From positions 32,049-96,048 of the forward strand of contig CADACW010000003.1 of NCBI GenBank assembly GCA_902786565.1: a stretch of 64,000 nt of DNA. Reading direction: 5' to 3'. The notes below the pieces were generated by a model that saw only the letters and a program-made list of their open reading frames with translations, made no database searches and was not told the origin of the DNA. Shown here one piece after another: positions 1 to 10,000 of the stretch. The position numbers were made by a program, and so were the translations under genes. Positions within the stretch are counted from its first letter, which is position 1. Every line of letters starts with the position of its first letter. This DNA comes from an uncultured Prevotellaceae bacterium (GTDB lineage Bacteria; Bacteroidota; Bacteroidia; Bacteroidales; Bacteroidaceae).

Positions 1-745
1 CAATGTATTTTTTTACGAGTGCAAGGTTCTTGTCAACAGTCTTTACCTCTTTTAAATTATCAGCATTGGGAGTCAATATGTTGGCCATGATATTCGTGGC
101 TTTAGAGTCGGCCAATATATAAATTTTAGTACGATAAGCATCACACAGCTTCTCACGGTCTTGTTTAGATGTTCCTTTAAATGTCAATGGCTCTATCTTG
201 TCAACTCCAAGTAGGGCTGCCAATTTGCGAAGTATTTCTTTTGACTTAGGACCAAAGCCTGGGTTAGCCTCGTTTTTGATTTCTGCTTCCAACTCGCCTA
301 ATAGCACATCCACGCTATTTTTCAATTCATTCACTTTGACTGTGGCCTGTGTTTTGTTATTTGTGTTGTTTTTTATCTGTCCAAGGTAACCACGTGTAGT
401 CGAAACATCCGTAGTAACCTTGTCGTTAATCACGGTACGATAGAAGAATGTATGCGTATTTGTTGGCATACTACAAATAAGCCAGAAAATCAGAACGACT
501 ATAATTCCACCGATTAAACGCAAACCCCTCTTCTCCAAATAAATGTTCTGGTTCAAACTGTCCACAATCATTTTGGTTCCCAAAGAGGCAATAATGAAGA
601 ATCCAATGGTAACAATCCAGCACATAATTGTTGGCCAACTGGATAGTAAAAGATGCAACGACTCTGAGGTGGCCCAACAACTCACTGCAGCAAAAGCTAC
701 AAAAGCGAGCATCCATACGATTTTTAAATAATTTTTCTGTTCCAT
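1..745 (-). CDS. Membrane protein, partial (3' end outside window)
   Basis: Reading the complement from an ATG at 745 gives an unbroken frame of 248 codons that runs off base 1, so only the N-terminal part is present. Three hydrophobic segments are visible at about residues 7-23, 37-58 and 78-92; the remaining 150 residues are hydrophilic, rich in Lys and Asn, and look helical. I recognise no family. The gene reads leftward, away from the aminopeptidase region, and the upstream 75 bases are very AT-rich. Function unknown; the frame itself is secure because it stays open over the whole stretch. Confidence 0.75.
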   Translation of the reverse strand, partial: MEQKNYLKIVWMLAFVAFAAVSCWATSESLHLLLSSWPTIMCWIVTIGFFIIASLGTKMIVDSLNQNIYLEKRGLRLIGGIIVVLIFWLICSMPTNTHTFFYRTVINDKVTTDVSTTRGYLGQIKNNTNNKTQATVKVNELKNSVDVLLGELEAEIKNEANPGFGPKSKEILRKLAALLGVDKIEPLTFKGTSKQDREKLCDAYRTKIYILADSKATNIMANILTPNADNLKEVKTVDKNLALVKKYI

Positions 746-822
746 GTTTATTGATTTATAATATTAAGATCCTCCAATTTTCATTGTTGTAAAATTTATA
801 TATAATATAAAATACAGAAGTC

Positions 823-981
823 TTACAACGCCAGCCTATTGACTGAACGTTGAAGACTTTCTTTATATCTCTGTAATCCGTGACGGATTCTTATGTCGTT
901 GAGCATTTGGTGCATCGTTTCTGTTCGATTGGCTAGCCCTTTGCTCTTGCGACCTCCTACAAGAATGTTTTTGATTTTCGG
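823..981 (-). pseudogene. Degraded C-terminal fragment of an unrecognised gene
   Basis: A 52-codon frame on the complement runs from just after a TAA (982-984) to a TAA at 823-825. It has no start codon near its upstream end and encodes a basic segment (ending SVNRLAL) that reads like the end of a longer protein. I could not assign it to a family; a transposase remnant is possible but not shown. Its position between a truncated gene and a structured non-coding stretch suggests decayed DNA. Confidence 0.3.
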
Positions 982-994
982 TTAGTAGCTACAT

Positions 995-1429
995 AAAATA
1001 AAAAGAAGCGTGAGATCCGTACTCGTCACTTATCTCGCGTTCCTGGCCTTCGAACTTGCCTTCTCAGAAAGATAAGCAACTCCGAAGCCCACGCCGATAT
1101 GAATATAGTACCCCTTACAACCTTCATAACACAATGCAGATACATCGTGCGTCAGTAAAGGGGATGCGTATAAACACATCCCGGGACATCTACCGTTGCA
1201 TCACCACTTCTGAGAGTCCAAGTGTTCGAAGTTCGGAACTCAGCGATAAAGCGCCTAGTAAACGCCTTTCTACAAAATGTAGTGACTCTCTTCTTTCCCA
1301 CCCAATGCCCGCCTTGATGTGGCGGCATCGCCTCTCGCGGCTCGGCGTGGACTGTCTTGGCATTAAGGAGTTATGAACACGTTCACCTTCCAAAGTGGAG
1401 CAAGACTACGAGAGTCGGCGGCAAAATTA
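995..1429 (-). ncRNA. Candidate structured non-coding RNA (about 420 nt)
   Basis: No convincing ORF covers this stretch on either strand. On the complement a TAATTTTG box (1422-1429) is followed by a sequence full of local stem-loops: arms GGGATG/CATCCC (in 1155-1185), CTACA/TGTAG (around 1270-1285) and ATGCC-GCC/GGC-GGCAT (around 1300-1330). It ends at an imperfect stem (1009-1016 with 1032-1039, one C-A mismatch on this strand) followed by a T-rich run (995-1007). I see no tmRNA, RNase P or SRP signature. The stem-loops are seen; calling it a transcript is inference. Confidence 0.3.
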
Positions 1430-1766
1430 AACAAAATATCTTAAACCACCTTCATTTTAGTGCAAAAAAAACTAAAAGGGGTGAAGTTTTTAGTAATTTT
1501 GCAAAGAATGGTCAAAAGCAAGATGCCACGAAGCAAAAGGGGTGTGCTTGTTGGGGGAAAAGGAAGAAACACTGGGGGGAGGGGATGGGCCTATATTTTA
1601 TCTCAGGGATAAGTGGCACTTATCTTAGGTGTATTTCCGAGAAGGTCTGTATGCCCGTGGGCAGTCTTTTCAGTTCGCTTGCCATATAAGTTGTTTTGCA
1701 TTTCGCCTACAAAATTAGCACAATTCAGCAAGAACGCCAAAGATTTCCCTCAAAAGTTTAATAATT
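1430..1766. other. Gene-free stretch, nothing recognised
   Basis: AT-rich and then purine-rich sequence between the RNA candidate and the aminopeptidase stop. Short frames exist on both strands but none has coding character. A small TGCCC/GGGCA hairpin near 1649-1660 is the only structure I see. Confidence 0.5.
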
Positions 1767-3173
1767 TCAGCTTTCCTTGGCGGCATAGACCTCTTCGATG
1801 GTCATGGGCTTCTTGATGGTGCCGAGCAGACGTGCGCCGGTGTCGGTGATGACGTAGTTAAGCTCGTTGCGCAGGCCGGTGAAGTCGCGCCAGGGGCGAA
1901 GACGGTCGTAGCAGATGAAGTCGGTGAACTGGTGCTCGGCCTCCCAGCGGTCCATCAGTTCGGGGATGAAATAGATGCCTGGCTCGACGGTAAACACAAA
2001 ACCTTTCTCCAACGGGCGGGCCAGTCGGAGTGACTTGAACCCGAACTGCTTGCTCTTCACCTGACCATCGGCATAGCCCACGTACTGCTCTCCCAGATTC
2101 TCCATATCGTGCACGTCGAGGCCCATCATGTGGCCCAGTCCACAGGGGAAGAAGAGGGCATAGGCACCCACTTGTGCGGCCTCTTCGGGATCGCCCTTCA
2201 TCAGGCCGAGCTCCTTCATACCGCGTGCTATCTCGGTGGCGGCGGCGAGGTGGGCTTCACGGAAGGGCGTGCCAGGCTTCAGCTTCTCTACAGCGGCATA
2301 GAAACTGCGCAGATGGATGTTGTAGACCTCGGCCTGTCGGTCGGTGAACCGCTCGCCTACAGGCATTGCAGACGAGAGGTCTCCGGCATAGTGGTTCTTC
2401 GTTTCGGCTCCGGCATCGAGCAGGAAGATGTCACCCTCCTTCAGGTCGTGGATGAACCCGTGGTTGTGGAGCACCTGCCCCTGCACGGTGGCGATGGTAG
2501 GGAAGGCGAGCACATTGCCGTGGCGGCAGGCCACTTCTTCGACGACGGCGGCCACCTGACTCTCGTGGATGCCAGGGCGCACGGTGCGATAGGCGGCCAG
2601 GTGCATCTCGGTGCTCAGGTCCACGCTCTCTTCTATGAGACGCAGTTCCTCCTCGTCCTTGTGATTGCGCTGGCAGACGATGGCCTTGACGAAGGGCACG
2701 GAGGCTTCGGCAGGCTGTGCTTTCGGCTCGATGCCGAGCAGTTCGTAGAGCCAAACACGGTGGTCGCCCCGATAGGGTGGCAGGAAGTGGATGGGCTGGC
2801 CTTTGGCGCGGGCATTGTCCAGACAGGCTTTCAGTTCGTTGAGGGGCCTGGTGTTGCCGATGCCCACGGCAGCGACCTTCTCGCGCAGTGAGGGCTGTTT
2901 GCCAGTCCACACGATGTCGTCGATGGTCAGTTCGTTGCCGAAGACTGTTTCGGTATCGTTGTCCACGTCAATAACGGCGGCCAGTCCGGCATAGTCGAGG
3001 CCGATGAAGTAGAAGAACGTGCTGTCCTGGCGGAAGCGGTAAGTGTTGTCGGCATAGTTCATTCCCACCTCGTCGTTGCCGAGGAAGAGCAGCAGGCCGC
3101 TCTGCATGTCACGCTTCAGCTGTGCGCGCCGGCGTGCAAAAGTTTCTTTCTGTATATTCATAGTAACATTCAT
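1767..3173 (-). CDS. pepP: Xaa-Pro aminopeptidase (M24B family)
   Basis: A 468-residue protein with the two-domain layout of M24B peptidases: an N-terminal creatinase-like domain (about 1-170) and a C-terminal pita-bread metallopeptidase domain. The five expected metal ligands are visible: Asp in LLDAGAE, Asp in GDLSS, His in GLGHMMGLDVHD, Glu in FTVEPGIYF and Glu in GLRNELNYVIT. The family removes N-terminal residues preceding proline in the cytoplasm, using two Mn ions. There is no signal peptide. The gene follows the lipoprotein gene by 6 bases and probably shares its transcript. A second ATG 12 bases downstream (residue 5) is an equally possible start. Confidence 0.9.
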   Translation of the reverse strand: MNVTMNIQKETFARRRAQLKRDMQSGLLLFLGNDEVGMNYADNTYRFRQDSTFFYFIGLDYAGLAAVIDVDNDTETVFGNELTIDDIVWTGKQPSLREKVAAVGIGNTRPLNELKACLDNARAKGQPIHFLPPYRGDHRVWLYELLGIEPKAQPAEASVPFVKAIVCQRNHKDEEELRLIEESVDLSTEMHLAAYRTVRPGIHESQVAAVVEEVACRHGNVLAFPTIATVQGQVLHNHGFIHDLKEGDIFLLDAGAETKNHYAGDLSSAMPVGERFTDRQAEVYNIHLRSFYAAVEKLKPGTPFREAHLAAATEIARGMKELGLMKGDPEEAAQVGAYALFFPCGLGHMMGLDVHDMENLGEQYVGYADGQVKSKQFGFKSLRLARPLEKGFVFTVEPGIYFIPELMDRWEAEHQFTDFICYDRLRPWRDFTGLRNELNYVITDTGARLLGTIKKPMTIEEVYAAKES

Positions 3174-3179
3174 ATTAGT

Positions 3180-3641
3180 CTAATACTTGCCTATCTCATT
3201 TACTTTCTTATGCTTGCTGATTTGCAGTTTCGTGTTGGGGAAATACTCGGCGAGAAGGGCATAGAGGTCAGGGGCGAATTGCTGGAGCTCCTCGCGGGTG
3301 TTGCACCAGTTGTGCTTGCCGTCGGTGTAGGGCATTTCGGCATTGACATTGAACCAGTCCTGTATAGCTTCGGCAAAATATTCTTCCGTGCCTGTGATGC
3401 GATAGGTGCCGTCGAGGATGCCGTCGGCCGAGTCGGGTACGCGCCAGGAAGAGATGAGCGGCAGTCCGTTCACGTCAACGTATTTTGTGTAGAACGGGTC
3501 GAGCTGGAGCGAGTCGGGTGGCGCGGTGACGGTACATTCGGGGATATTCAGCGTCTCTTCGGGCGTTTCAGCAATTGGTGCCGTTGTCTGCTTGCAGGCG
3601 GTGAGTGCCAATAGCGCAAGAAGTGGCAGCAGTTTTTTCAT
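3180..3641 (-). CDS. Lipoprotein of unknown function
   Basis: I start the gene at 3641 rather than at the longer frame start because this Met opens a standard lipoprotein signal: two Lys, a Leu/Ala-rich core and the lipobox LTAC, with Cys at residue 16. The mature part (about 137 residues) carries a segment resembling an Asp/Pro-rich secreted domain with several Trp and Tyr, but I do not recognise the family. A TATCTTTG box lies on the complement at 3672-3679 upstream. The aminopeptidase gene follows directly, so the two look co-transcribed. The protein is probably anchored in a membrane. Confidence 0.7.
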   Translation of the reverse strand: MKKLLPLLALLALTACKQTTAPIAETPEETLNIPECTVTAPPDSLQLDPFYTKYVDVNGLPLISSWRVPDSADGILDGTYRITGTEEYFAEAIQDWFNVNAEMPYTDGKHNWCNTREELQQFAPDLYALLAEYFPNTKLQISKHKKVNEIGKY

Positions 3642-3781
3642 AGTGATAAGTTTTTTGTCGCAATTCGATGGCAAAGATACGAATAAAATAGTTGCACTTC
3701 TTACAATTTGTCTTAAACAACGTTAAATCTCGCGGGAGAGGGTCCTAGATTCTGGAGAAAAAGAAAAATAATGCAAGAAAA

Positions 3782-3813
3782 TTTGCTCAATTCAGAAAAA
3801 AGCCGTACCTTTG
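3782..3813 (+). promoter_or_regulatory. Promoter of tRNA-Met
   Basis: TTTG (3782-3785), 20-bp spacer, TACCTTTG (3806-3813): an exact match to the Bacteroidetes -33/-7 pattern. A CACCCGC discriminator follows and the tRNA begins 22 bases downstream. Confidence 0.8.
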
Positions 3814-3835
3814 CACCCGCAAAACAGGAAACATC

Positions 3836-3907
3836 GCGGAGTGGAGCAGTTGGTAGCTCGCCAGGCTCATAACCTGGAGGTCGCATGTTCGAGTCCTGCC
3901 TCCGCAA
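3836..3907 (+). tRNA. tRNA-Met(CAT), initiator type; prophage attachment site
   Basis: A full cloverleaf can be folded. The acceptor pairs CGCGGAG with CTCCGCA, leaving the C1:A72 mismatch that marks bacterial initiator tRNAs; the D stem GAGC/GCTC has A11:U24, another initiator mark; the anticodon loop is CTCATAA. Two features are odd: the T stem (GCATG/CCTGC) has a U:C mismatch at 52:62, and the anticodon stem CCAGG/CCTGG lacks the usual three consecutive G:C pairs next to the loop (position 29:41 is A:U). The 3' end falls in the prophage att core, so the bases after the discriminator A are now CTG instead of the CCA still seen at attR (54414-54417 region). Confidence 0.9.
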
Positions 3908-3908
3908 C
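3894..3908 (+). repeat. attL core (15 bp)
   Basis: TCCTGCCTCCGCAAC is identical to 54401-54415. It spans the 3' T-stem strand, the acceptor 3' strand, the discriminator and one C of the tRNA. Confidence 0.9.
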
Positions 3909-3912
3909 TGCG

Positions 3913-3958
3913 ACTGGGTAACGAACTTATTTCAAGGGAGTTGCCCAGTCTTTCGTTC
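3913..3958 (+). terminator. Phage-supplied terminator after the tRNA
   Basis: ACTGGGTAAC (3913-3922) pairs with GTTGCCCAGT (3940-3949) with one G:U, followed by CTTTCGTT. It replaces the tRNA's own terminator, which integration moved to 54421-54465. Confidence 0.6.
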
Positions 3959-3962
3959 CTGA

Positions 3963-3977
3963 GTGGGACGAAAACGA
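3963..3977 (+). repeat. Candidate integrase arm site, left
   Basis: GTGGGACGAAA here recurs at 54308-54318, and its core GGGACGAA also at 54248-54255, all within about 160 bp of an att core. Repeats of this kind near both ends fit arm-type integrase binding sites; that role is inferred. Confidence 0.4.
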
Positions 3978-4031
3978 GAAAAATTAGAGACGACCGTAAC
4001 ATTGGGGGCTTCGGCAAACAATGTTTAAAAA

Positions 4032-5207
4032 ATGTGCTCTGACACCAAAAAAACTCTTTCCTCCAATAAAAAAGTAATATACCCTTGGACGTACCCGACG
4101 CTGCACAAGGCGAAGCGGTGGTACGTGGATTTCTATATCCTGGACCCGGCGACGAACGAGATGCGGCGCAAGAAGTATATGCTTGCCCGGTATAAGACGG
4201 CGAAGGCGCGGAAGGAGATGGCGAAGCAAAAAATAACGTGGATTGTGAACGAGGTACAGAATGGGTGGAACCCGTTCGTGAAGGCGCGGACAACGAGGGA
4301 ATTCACGAAGTGGGACACGGTGTTTGCGCGGTATAAGGAGTATCTTCTGGCCGCAGGGCGGAAGGGGCTGCTGAAGGACAAGACGGTGTATGACTACCAG
4401 AGCCGGGTGAAGAACTTCGAGCAGTTCATGGACGAGACGGACACACAACTATTATATATATATGAGTTTGACCGCTCGCTGTGCGTGGAGTTCCTGGACT
4501 ACCTTTATTATGACAAGGATGTGTCGGCGGTGACGCGGAACGGGTACCGCACGTGGCTCTCCACGTTTTGCTCCTGGCTCATCGACAAGGAATATATGTC
4601 GAAGGAGCAGAACCCGGTGGCTGATATCAGGCAGATGCGCGAAGAGGAAAAGAAGCGCGAGCCGCTGACGAAGGCGGCACTGTCGGCCATGCGGGAACAT
4701 CTTTCGTCCCAGAATCCGCATTTCCTACTTGCGTGCTATATTGAGTACTACGTGAACATCCGGCCTGACGAAATGCGGTTCCTGAAGGTGGGCTATGTGG
4801 ACATCCAGAACTGCATCGTGACGCTGCCCGGGAAGTTCGCCAAGAACCGCAAGCGGCAGGAGGTGACGGTGCCGAGGAAGGTGCTGAAGCTGATGATCGA
4901 GCTGGGAGTGTTCAAGGCACCGTCGCAGTATTACATCTTCGGGCCTGACCTGAAGCCGTCGGAGGAGCAGGTGGCGGTGAACCGCTTCCGGCAGGAATGG
5001 GCGAAGGTGCGCAAGGCGCTGGGGTGGCCGGACTCGTACCAGTTCTATTCCCTGAAGGACACGGGCATCAGCGAGAACATTGACAAATACGGGCTGCTGA
5101 CAGCCCGCGACCAGGCGCGGCACGCCGACGCGGCGACCACAAATAGGTATGCGAAAGTGAAGCATACGGCGCACGTGGAGCTGAGAGACTGGGACGGGGA
5201 CTTATAG
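4032..5207 (+). CDS. int: Tyrosine recombinase (phage integrase)
   Basis: A 391-residue integrase next to attL. The N-terminal half holds an AP2-like/arm-binding segment and a SAM-like core-binding domain (about 100-210). The catalytic half shows the box I Arg in the NIRPDEMRFL segment (about residue 245), a Lys in the beta hairpin (KFAKNRK), YSLKDTG where many relatives have HxLRHT, and ARHADAATTNRY with the nucleophile Tyr near residue 372. The Lys in place of the box II Arg is worth noting but seems tolerated in Bacteroidetes integrases. It catalyses integration at the tRNA and, with an accessory factor, excision. It is convergent with the tail gene at 5248. Confidence 0.93.
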   Translation: MCSDTKKTLSSNKKVIYPWTYPTLHKAKRWYVDFYILDPATNEMRRKKYMLARYKTAKARKEMAKQKITWIVNEVQNGWNPFVKARTTREFTKWDTVFARYKEYLLAAGRKGLLKDKTVYDYQSRVKNFEQFMDETDTQLLYIYEFDRSLCVEFLDYLYYDKDVSAVTRNGYRTWLSTFCSWLIDKEYMSKEQNPVADIRQMREEEKKREPLTKAALSAMREHLSSQNPHFLLACYIEYYVNIRPDEMRFLKVGYVDIQNCIVTLPGKFAKNRKRQEVTVPRKVLKLMIELGVFKAPSQYYIFGPDLKPSEEQVAVNRFRQEWAKVRKALGWPDSYQFYSLKDTGISENIDKYGLLTARDQARHADAATTNRYAKVKHTAHVELRDWDGDL

Positions 5208-5247
5208 GCCCGGCTCTCAGCCAGGGAAACTGACGATAGAGCGGGGG

Positions 5248-7065
5248 CTATTCCCATGTTTCTTCATGTGCAGGACCATAGCCACTACCACCACTCGACA
5301 GGTTCTCTTGGCTTATTTCGTAGAAATAGCCTGTCATGAGTCGGTCGAGCTGGGCATCGCGGATGCTTGCCTCTATCTTCTCACAGGCGAATCGCTTGCC
5401 GTGGATGATGAAAATGGAGGCGGGGTCTGGGATGGTGTCGTTGATAAACTTGACGATGTGCTTCACCTTGTGGGAGCACTGGAATGTCAATTGATGCAAC
5501 TGGCCCAGATAGAAGTCGTAGCCCTGGAGGTGATTGAGACTGAAGCTCCACTTGCTGCGGTTGTTCGACAGTTGTTTTTTGAAATTGTAGTCGGTGAAGG
5601 CGAGGTGGATTTTGTGATTATGATCCTTCCCGCCATAACTGTCTGAATGAGCCGTAACAGTTTCTTCTCTTCCATCGATAAAGGCCACACTCATGGTATC
5701 GGTCTTATCATCTTCGCTGACGATGGACTCCGTTCCTTCCACCAAGCTCTGCAATGTCGGCTTGCTATCCTGACCGTCTATATTGTTCCAAATTGTACTC
5801 AGGCCATAAGGGTTTGATACAGACGGAATACTGATTCTGATAGTATGTTCATACGGACTGATAAACAAGTCGTGTGAATCAAATATTATACACTCCACAT
5901 CCTCTTCAATATACGCCGGTGCTATCTTCAGCTGTACGCTCTCTGCATCCTCGAACCTTTTGAGCGGGTTGAAAGGTGCGATTTTTCTCAATTCGTATTG
6001 CCCTTCCTCTACTTCCCATCCTATGTATGTCTCTCCATTCAGCTTGTAGAGCTTCCTCATCTTGATGTCTGCCGAATCATCCCTGAAAGCATTCTCCATG
6101 GCTCCCATGCTGGTAAACTCGGCATGGTATTCTGCCTGTTCCAATATCTCGCTGTCTATAACCTCTGTGTCAGACGTTTCCATCTGGAACTCCACGTTCC
6201 TGTTCATTATACCTTCGGCATTGTCATCTTCACTGTACTCTACCTGAAAGTCAGAAATGGGTTCTATGGCCACTTCCGGACGGTTGATGTATTCAGACAA
6301 TGAAACGAGCTTCAGCTGCTTGTTGCCGTTTCTGACGAAGGTGCAGCCAAAGAAGTTCTGGAACTGCGTGAAGAACTCCTTCACTGTCCAGTGAGGAAGT
6401 TTCTTGCCGACGCTTCCTTGCGTGGCTGAGACGACATAAATACTTTGGCAAGCTTCAGGAAGGTAAGTAAGGTCAAGTGTATAACCCATCTTTGCGGCTA
6501 TGAGACTTGCCACGTCCAGTAGTTTAGGACATTCGCTGGTGATAGGGCAAGCTCTTCCGAAAATCAAATCCGATGTTGCGAGGTTTACAACTTGATCGTT
6601 GGTGTCATCATGAAGAATGATACCATAGCCTGAATGATTTATGCCAGTTGTCGCGCCGTAGTCAAGATAGATAGAGGTATATGCAGCATTCACACCTTCT
6701 TTCTCCAGCCCCAGGCGGTCGATATAAGTTCCCTCCTGCTCGCTCGACATCTTCAGGGCAGAGACGCCACAGGCCAGCTGCACTTTCACCAGGAGGTCGG
6801 TGGACTGCACGATGTGTGCGGTACCCTCCAAAACCTGTACGTTAGCACAAAGCAGACGGCAACTGTACTCCCTGTACTGCTTCGACGTGTCGATGCGGTG
6901 CAGACTTCCGAAGAACTTGCGGTTCTGTAGGATGGAGAGGGGGATGGAGACATCGAGGGTGTAGGAGTCGGAAAGCGTAAAATAGGGATTTTCCTTTGTT
7001 ATCTTGATTTCCTGCGAGCTATCAATGATGACCTCCTGATTGTCAAGAAAGAGTTGTACTGCCAT
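5248..7065 (-). CDS. Tail protein downstream of tape measure (hub/baseplate-like)
   Basis: A 605-residue protein encoded two bases after the tape measure stop. In siphophages the genes after the tape measure encode the distal-tail and tail-associated proteins, and this one has the expected size and beta-rich, aromatic-rich composition. An early segment (about 150-260), with paired motifs for a virion hub, resembles gene D/baseplate hub proteins, but I cannot demonstrate a domain. The last residues are Ser/Gly-rich. It is the last leftward gene of the prophage and is probably co-transcribed with the tape measure. Confidence 0.55.
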   Translation of the reverse strand: MAVQLFLDNQEVIIDSSQEIKITKENPYFTLSDSYTLDVSIPLSILQNRKFFGSLHRIDTSKQYREYSCRLLCANVQVLEGTAHIVQSTDLLVKVQLACGVSALKMSSEQEGTYIDRLGLEKEGVNAAYTSIYLDYGATTGINHSGYGIILHDDTNDQVVNLATSDLIFGRACPITSECPKLLDVASLIAAKMGYTLDLTYLPEACQSIYVVSATQGSVGKKLPHWTVKEFFTQFQNFFGCTFVRNGNKQLKLVSLSEYINRPEVAIEPISDFQVEYSEDDNAEGIMNRNVEFQMETSDTEVIDSEILEQAEYHAEFTSMGAMENAFRDDSADIKMRKLYKLNGETYIGWEVEEGQYELRKIAPFNPLKRFEDAESVQLKIAPAYIEEDVECIIFDSHDLFISPYEHTIRISIPSVSNPYGLSTIWNNIDGQDSKPTLQSLVEGTESIVSEDDKTDTMSVAFIDGREETVTAHSDSYGGKDHNHKIHLAFTDYNFKKQLSNNRSKWSFSLNHLQGYDFYLGQLHQLTFQCSHKVKHIVKFINDTIPDPASIFIIHGKRFACEKIEASIRDAQLDRLMTGYFYEISQENLSSGGSGYGPAHEETWE

Positions 7066-7067
7066 GG

Positions 7068-10000
7068 TTACTTGTTTTTGAGCATGTTGTTAAGACGTTG
7101 CTGCTGGGCATTAAGGCCGTTGGGGCCTGTGAGAACTACCTGGGCATTGATAGGCTCTTCGAGCCTCTGAAGAAGCAGTTCGGTAGCCTCGCGGTTGGCA
7201 TCGACGGCCTCGCGCAGATCGGCGTTGTCATTCTGGACATTGACGATGGGGGTGATGACGGGTGCGGTGGAACCGCCACCGACGGCCAAGGAGCGGGAAA
7301 CATCGGCGGCGGTGAGGGAGCCGACTGTATTGTTGCGCTGCGCCTGATCGAGGAAATTGAGGAAGGGGAGGATGGCGGGGTTCTGCACGGCCTGGTGGTT
7401 GGCCACGAACTCGCCTTCATGGACTACGCCGGCCTCCTTGCGGTAGCGACGGCCACCGGTGAAGCCGCCCTCATAGTAACCGGCCTCCTGTGCTTGTTGC
7501 TGCTTCTTGATGGTGGCGATTTGGAGCATACCGGCGGCGATGGCGGCAGCGGCGGCGATTGGTGCCAGGACGGTACCGACAATGGGGATGGCGGCGGCAG
7601 AGCTGTAGGCATTGATGGCAGCGATGGCCGTCTGGGCCACGGCCTGTGCCATCTGTATAATCGCGGCACGGCGTGCGTACTTGGACTTGATGGCGGCTTC
7701 CTCTTTCTGCTGCTTCTCCTGCAGCTTCTTCACCTTCTTCTGATTGTTGCCAGCGGCGGCAATCTGCTTCTCGTACTTCTTCTGTACAAGGTTGGTTTCG
7801 TATTCCTGTTGGGCAGAGAAATAGCTGGAGGCGGCAGACATCACCTGATTGATGGAGTTGTAGGCGGCCTGCATCTGAGAGGCCAGCGACTCGCAGAACT
7901 GGGCGGTGGCTTGCTGCTTGGCGGCGAGGTAGGCGGCGTGGTTTTCCTTGTCGTTTCCATACAGTTGCTTCAGCTTTTCCATCGTGGTTTGATACTGTAT
8001 GATGGTGCCGACGAAGGGGAGATCTGCGGCGACGGAGCCGCCGCCTGCAGCGGAACGTTGGTCGAGTTGTTGGCGGGCGGCATCGCTGGCCACGGTGAGC
8101 ATCTGCGAGCCTTTCTTCTGGTCGCGGTCGGTCTGCGACTGGTAGTTGGCGTACTGTGCGCGGACGGCGAGGAGCATTTCCTGGTACTCGCGTTCCTGAA
8201 TGAGGCCGGAGGCCTTCAGGGCATTGTACATCTCTTCGAGACCCTTCAGGACGAGCTGCTTCTGTCGCTCGTTGCCCAGCCCAAGCAGCTGCTCGCGGGC
8301 TTGCTCCAGCTGCTGCTGGTAGTACTGTTGGCGCTGTAGGCGATGCTGCTGGTCGCGCTCCTCGATGTCACGCTCCAAGTTGATGCGCTCCAACGTCCCC
8401 TTCCGGTAGAGGATGCGCTGCTCTTCCATGAAGCGCATATCCTCAAGGAAGATCATTTCGTTTTTCTGCTGCTCGGTCATGTTCTCGCGCCATGCCTGCT
8501 CCTCGATGGCGGCCATGCGCTGCTCATGGCCATGCTTCATCTGGGCAAGAGTCAGCTTGCGCGACTCCTCGCTGCCGTTTAGCAGCAGCTCCTCGCGTTT
8601 GCGGTTCAGCTTCTGATATTCCAGGCTCTCGGTGCGGTAGATAAGCATACGGCGCTCGATGCCTTCGAGCTGTATGCGCTCCTGCTCGTCCACGTAGTCG
8701 CAGTATAGAATCTGCCCCATGGCATAGCGGTGGGTCAGCTCGGCCAGTTGCTGCTCGGTCTCGGCCTTGGCGGCATCGTTGGCCTTACGTTCCCGTTCGC
8801 GGCGGGTCTTGTCCTCAGCGCGTTCCTCTTTGGCAGCGGCCTTGCGACCGGTGAAGAGCTCCATCTTGTCCTCGGCCTCCTTCACATCCTTTGCGGCCTG
8901 GTCGATGTCGGCGGCGGTGGCCTTGGCATCGTCGCGCAGGGCTTTCAGTTTTGCCCGGCGATCTTTCAGTTCCTGCTCCCAGTAGGAACGGGTGTCGTAG
9001 TCGGTTTTGCTTTCATCCTCGTTACCGCCGTTGGACTCACGTACAGTACGCACGGCATCCTCGGCCACCTCAGTCATCAACTCAATGGCCTTGTCTGCCT
9101 GGTCTATTTTTGCGTCAAGGCTCTTTCCTTTGGCTTCAAGGGCAGCTATTTCCGCAGCGGTATTAACCGTTTCGTACACAGCACCAGGAGCATTAGAACC
9201 AGACGATGTCTGCATTTTGCCCTGACGTTTCTCTCTTGTAGCATTCGCTTCTTTGCGTCTTTTGATGATTTCCTCACGCAGTTTCAACCTTTCGGCCACC
9301 AGTTCTGCACGCTCTGCAGCCAGTTCCTCCATCTTCGCCTTGGCACCATCCACCATGGCTTTCTCCTTGATTTTCTGGATGTACTTATCCAGTGCCTCGG
9401 TGCTTTCCTCATAGACACGGCCTTCCTCTGAAATCTTGGCCACGTAGTCGGGAACAATCTTCTGTAGCTGCTCGATGTACTCCCGTCTTTTCTCCACCTC
9501 CAGATTGTTGTCGTGAATCTCCTTGCGCAGCTGCTCTATCTTCTGTCTCTCCAGCTCAGCCTTCACGGTGGCGTCGTGCTCTACGGTGGCCATGGCCTTC
9601 TGTGCCATGGTGGCCTCGTTGGAGCGGCGCACCAGGTCGGCGATGATGCCCACCAGTGCGGCGGCAGCAACAGCGATGGCAGCGTATGGGTTGGCCATCA
9701 TGGTAGCCCAGAGTTTCTTGAAGTTAGCCCTAAGGGTCAGATTCCAGAAATTCACAAGCTTGGCAGCTATGATATACTTATACTTAGCCGCCGTCAATGC
9801 TCCGATGGTGAAAGTCAGCAGAACGATGGTGGACTTGAACTTCATCACGAAGGTAATGATGGTGCTGAGAACCCTCACCATCATGCTTGTTGTGCTGATG
9901 GCGGCACCAGCCACGGGAAGGAGGTTGTGCCCCAGTTCTATGCGCAGGTCGGCAAATGCCTTGCGGGCTTTCTCCAGCTTGGCCTGATAAGTGTCGTTCT

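Noticed and set aside
1190-1393. Short ORFs in the 1.0-1.4 kb stretch as genes
   Set aside because: Frames are open on both strands with no start context or family resemblance; stem-loops dominate the sequence.
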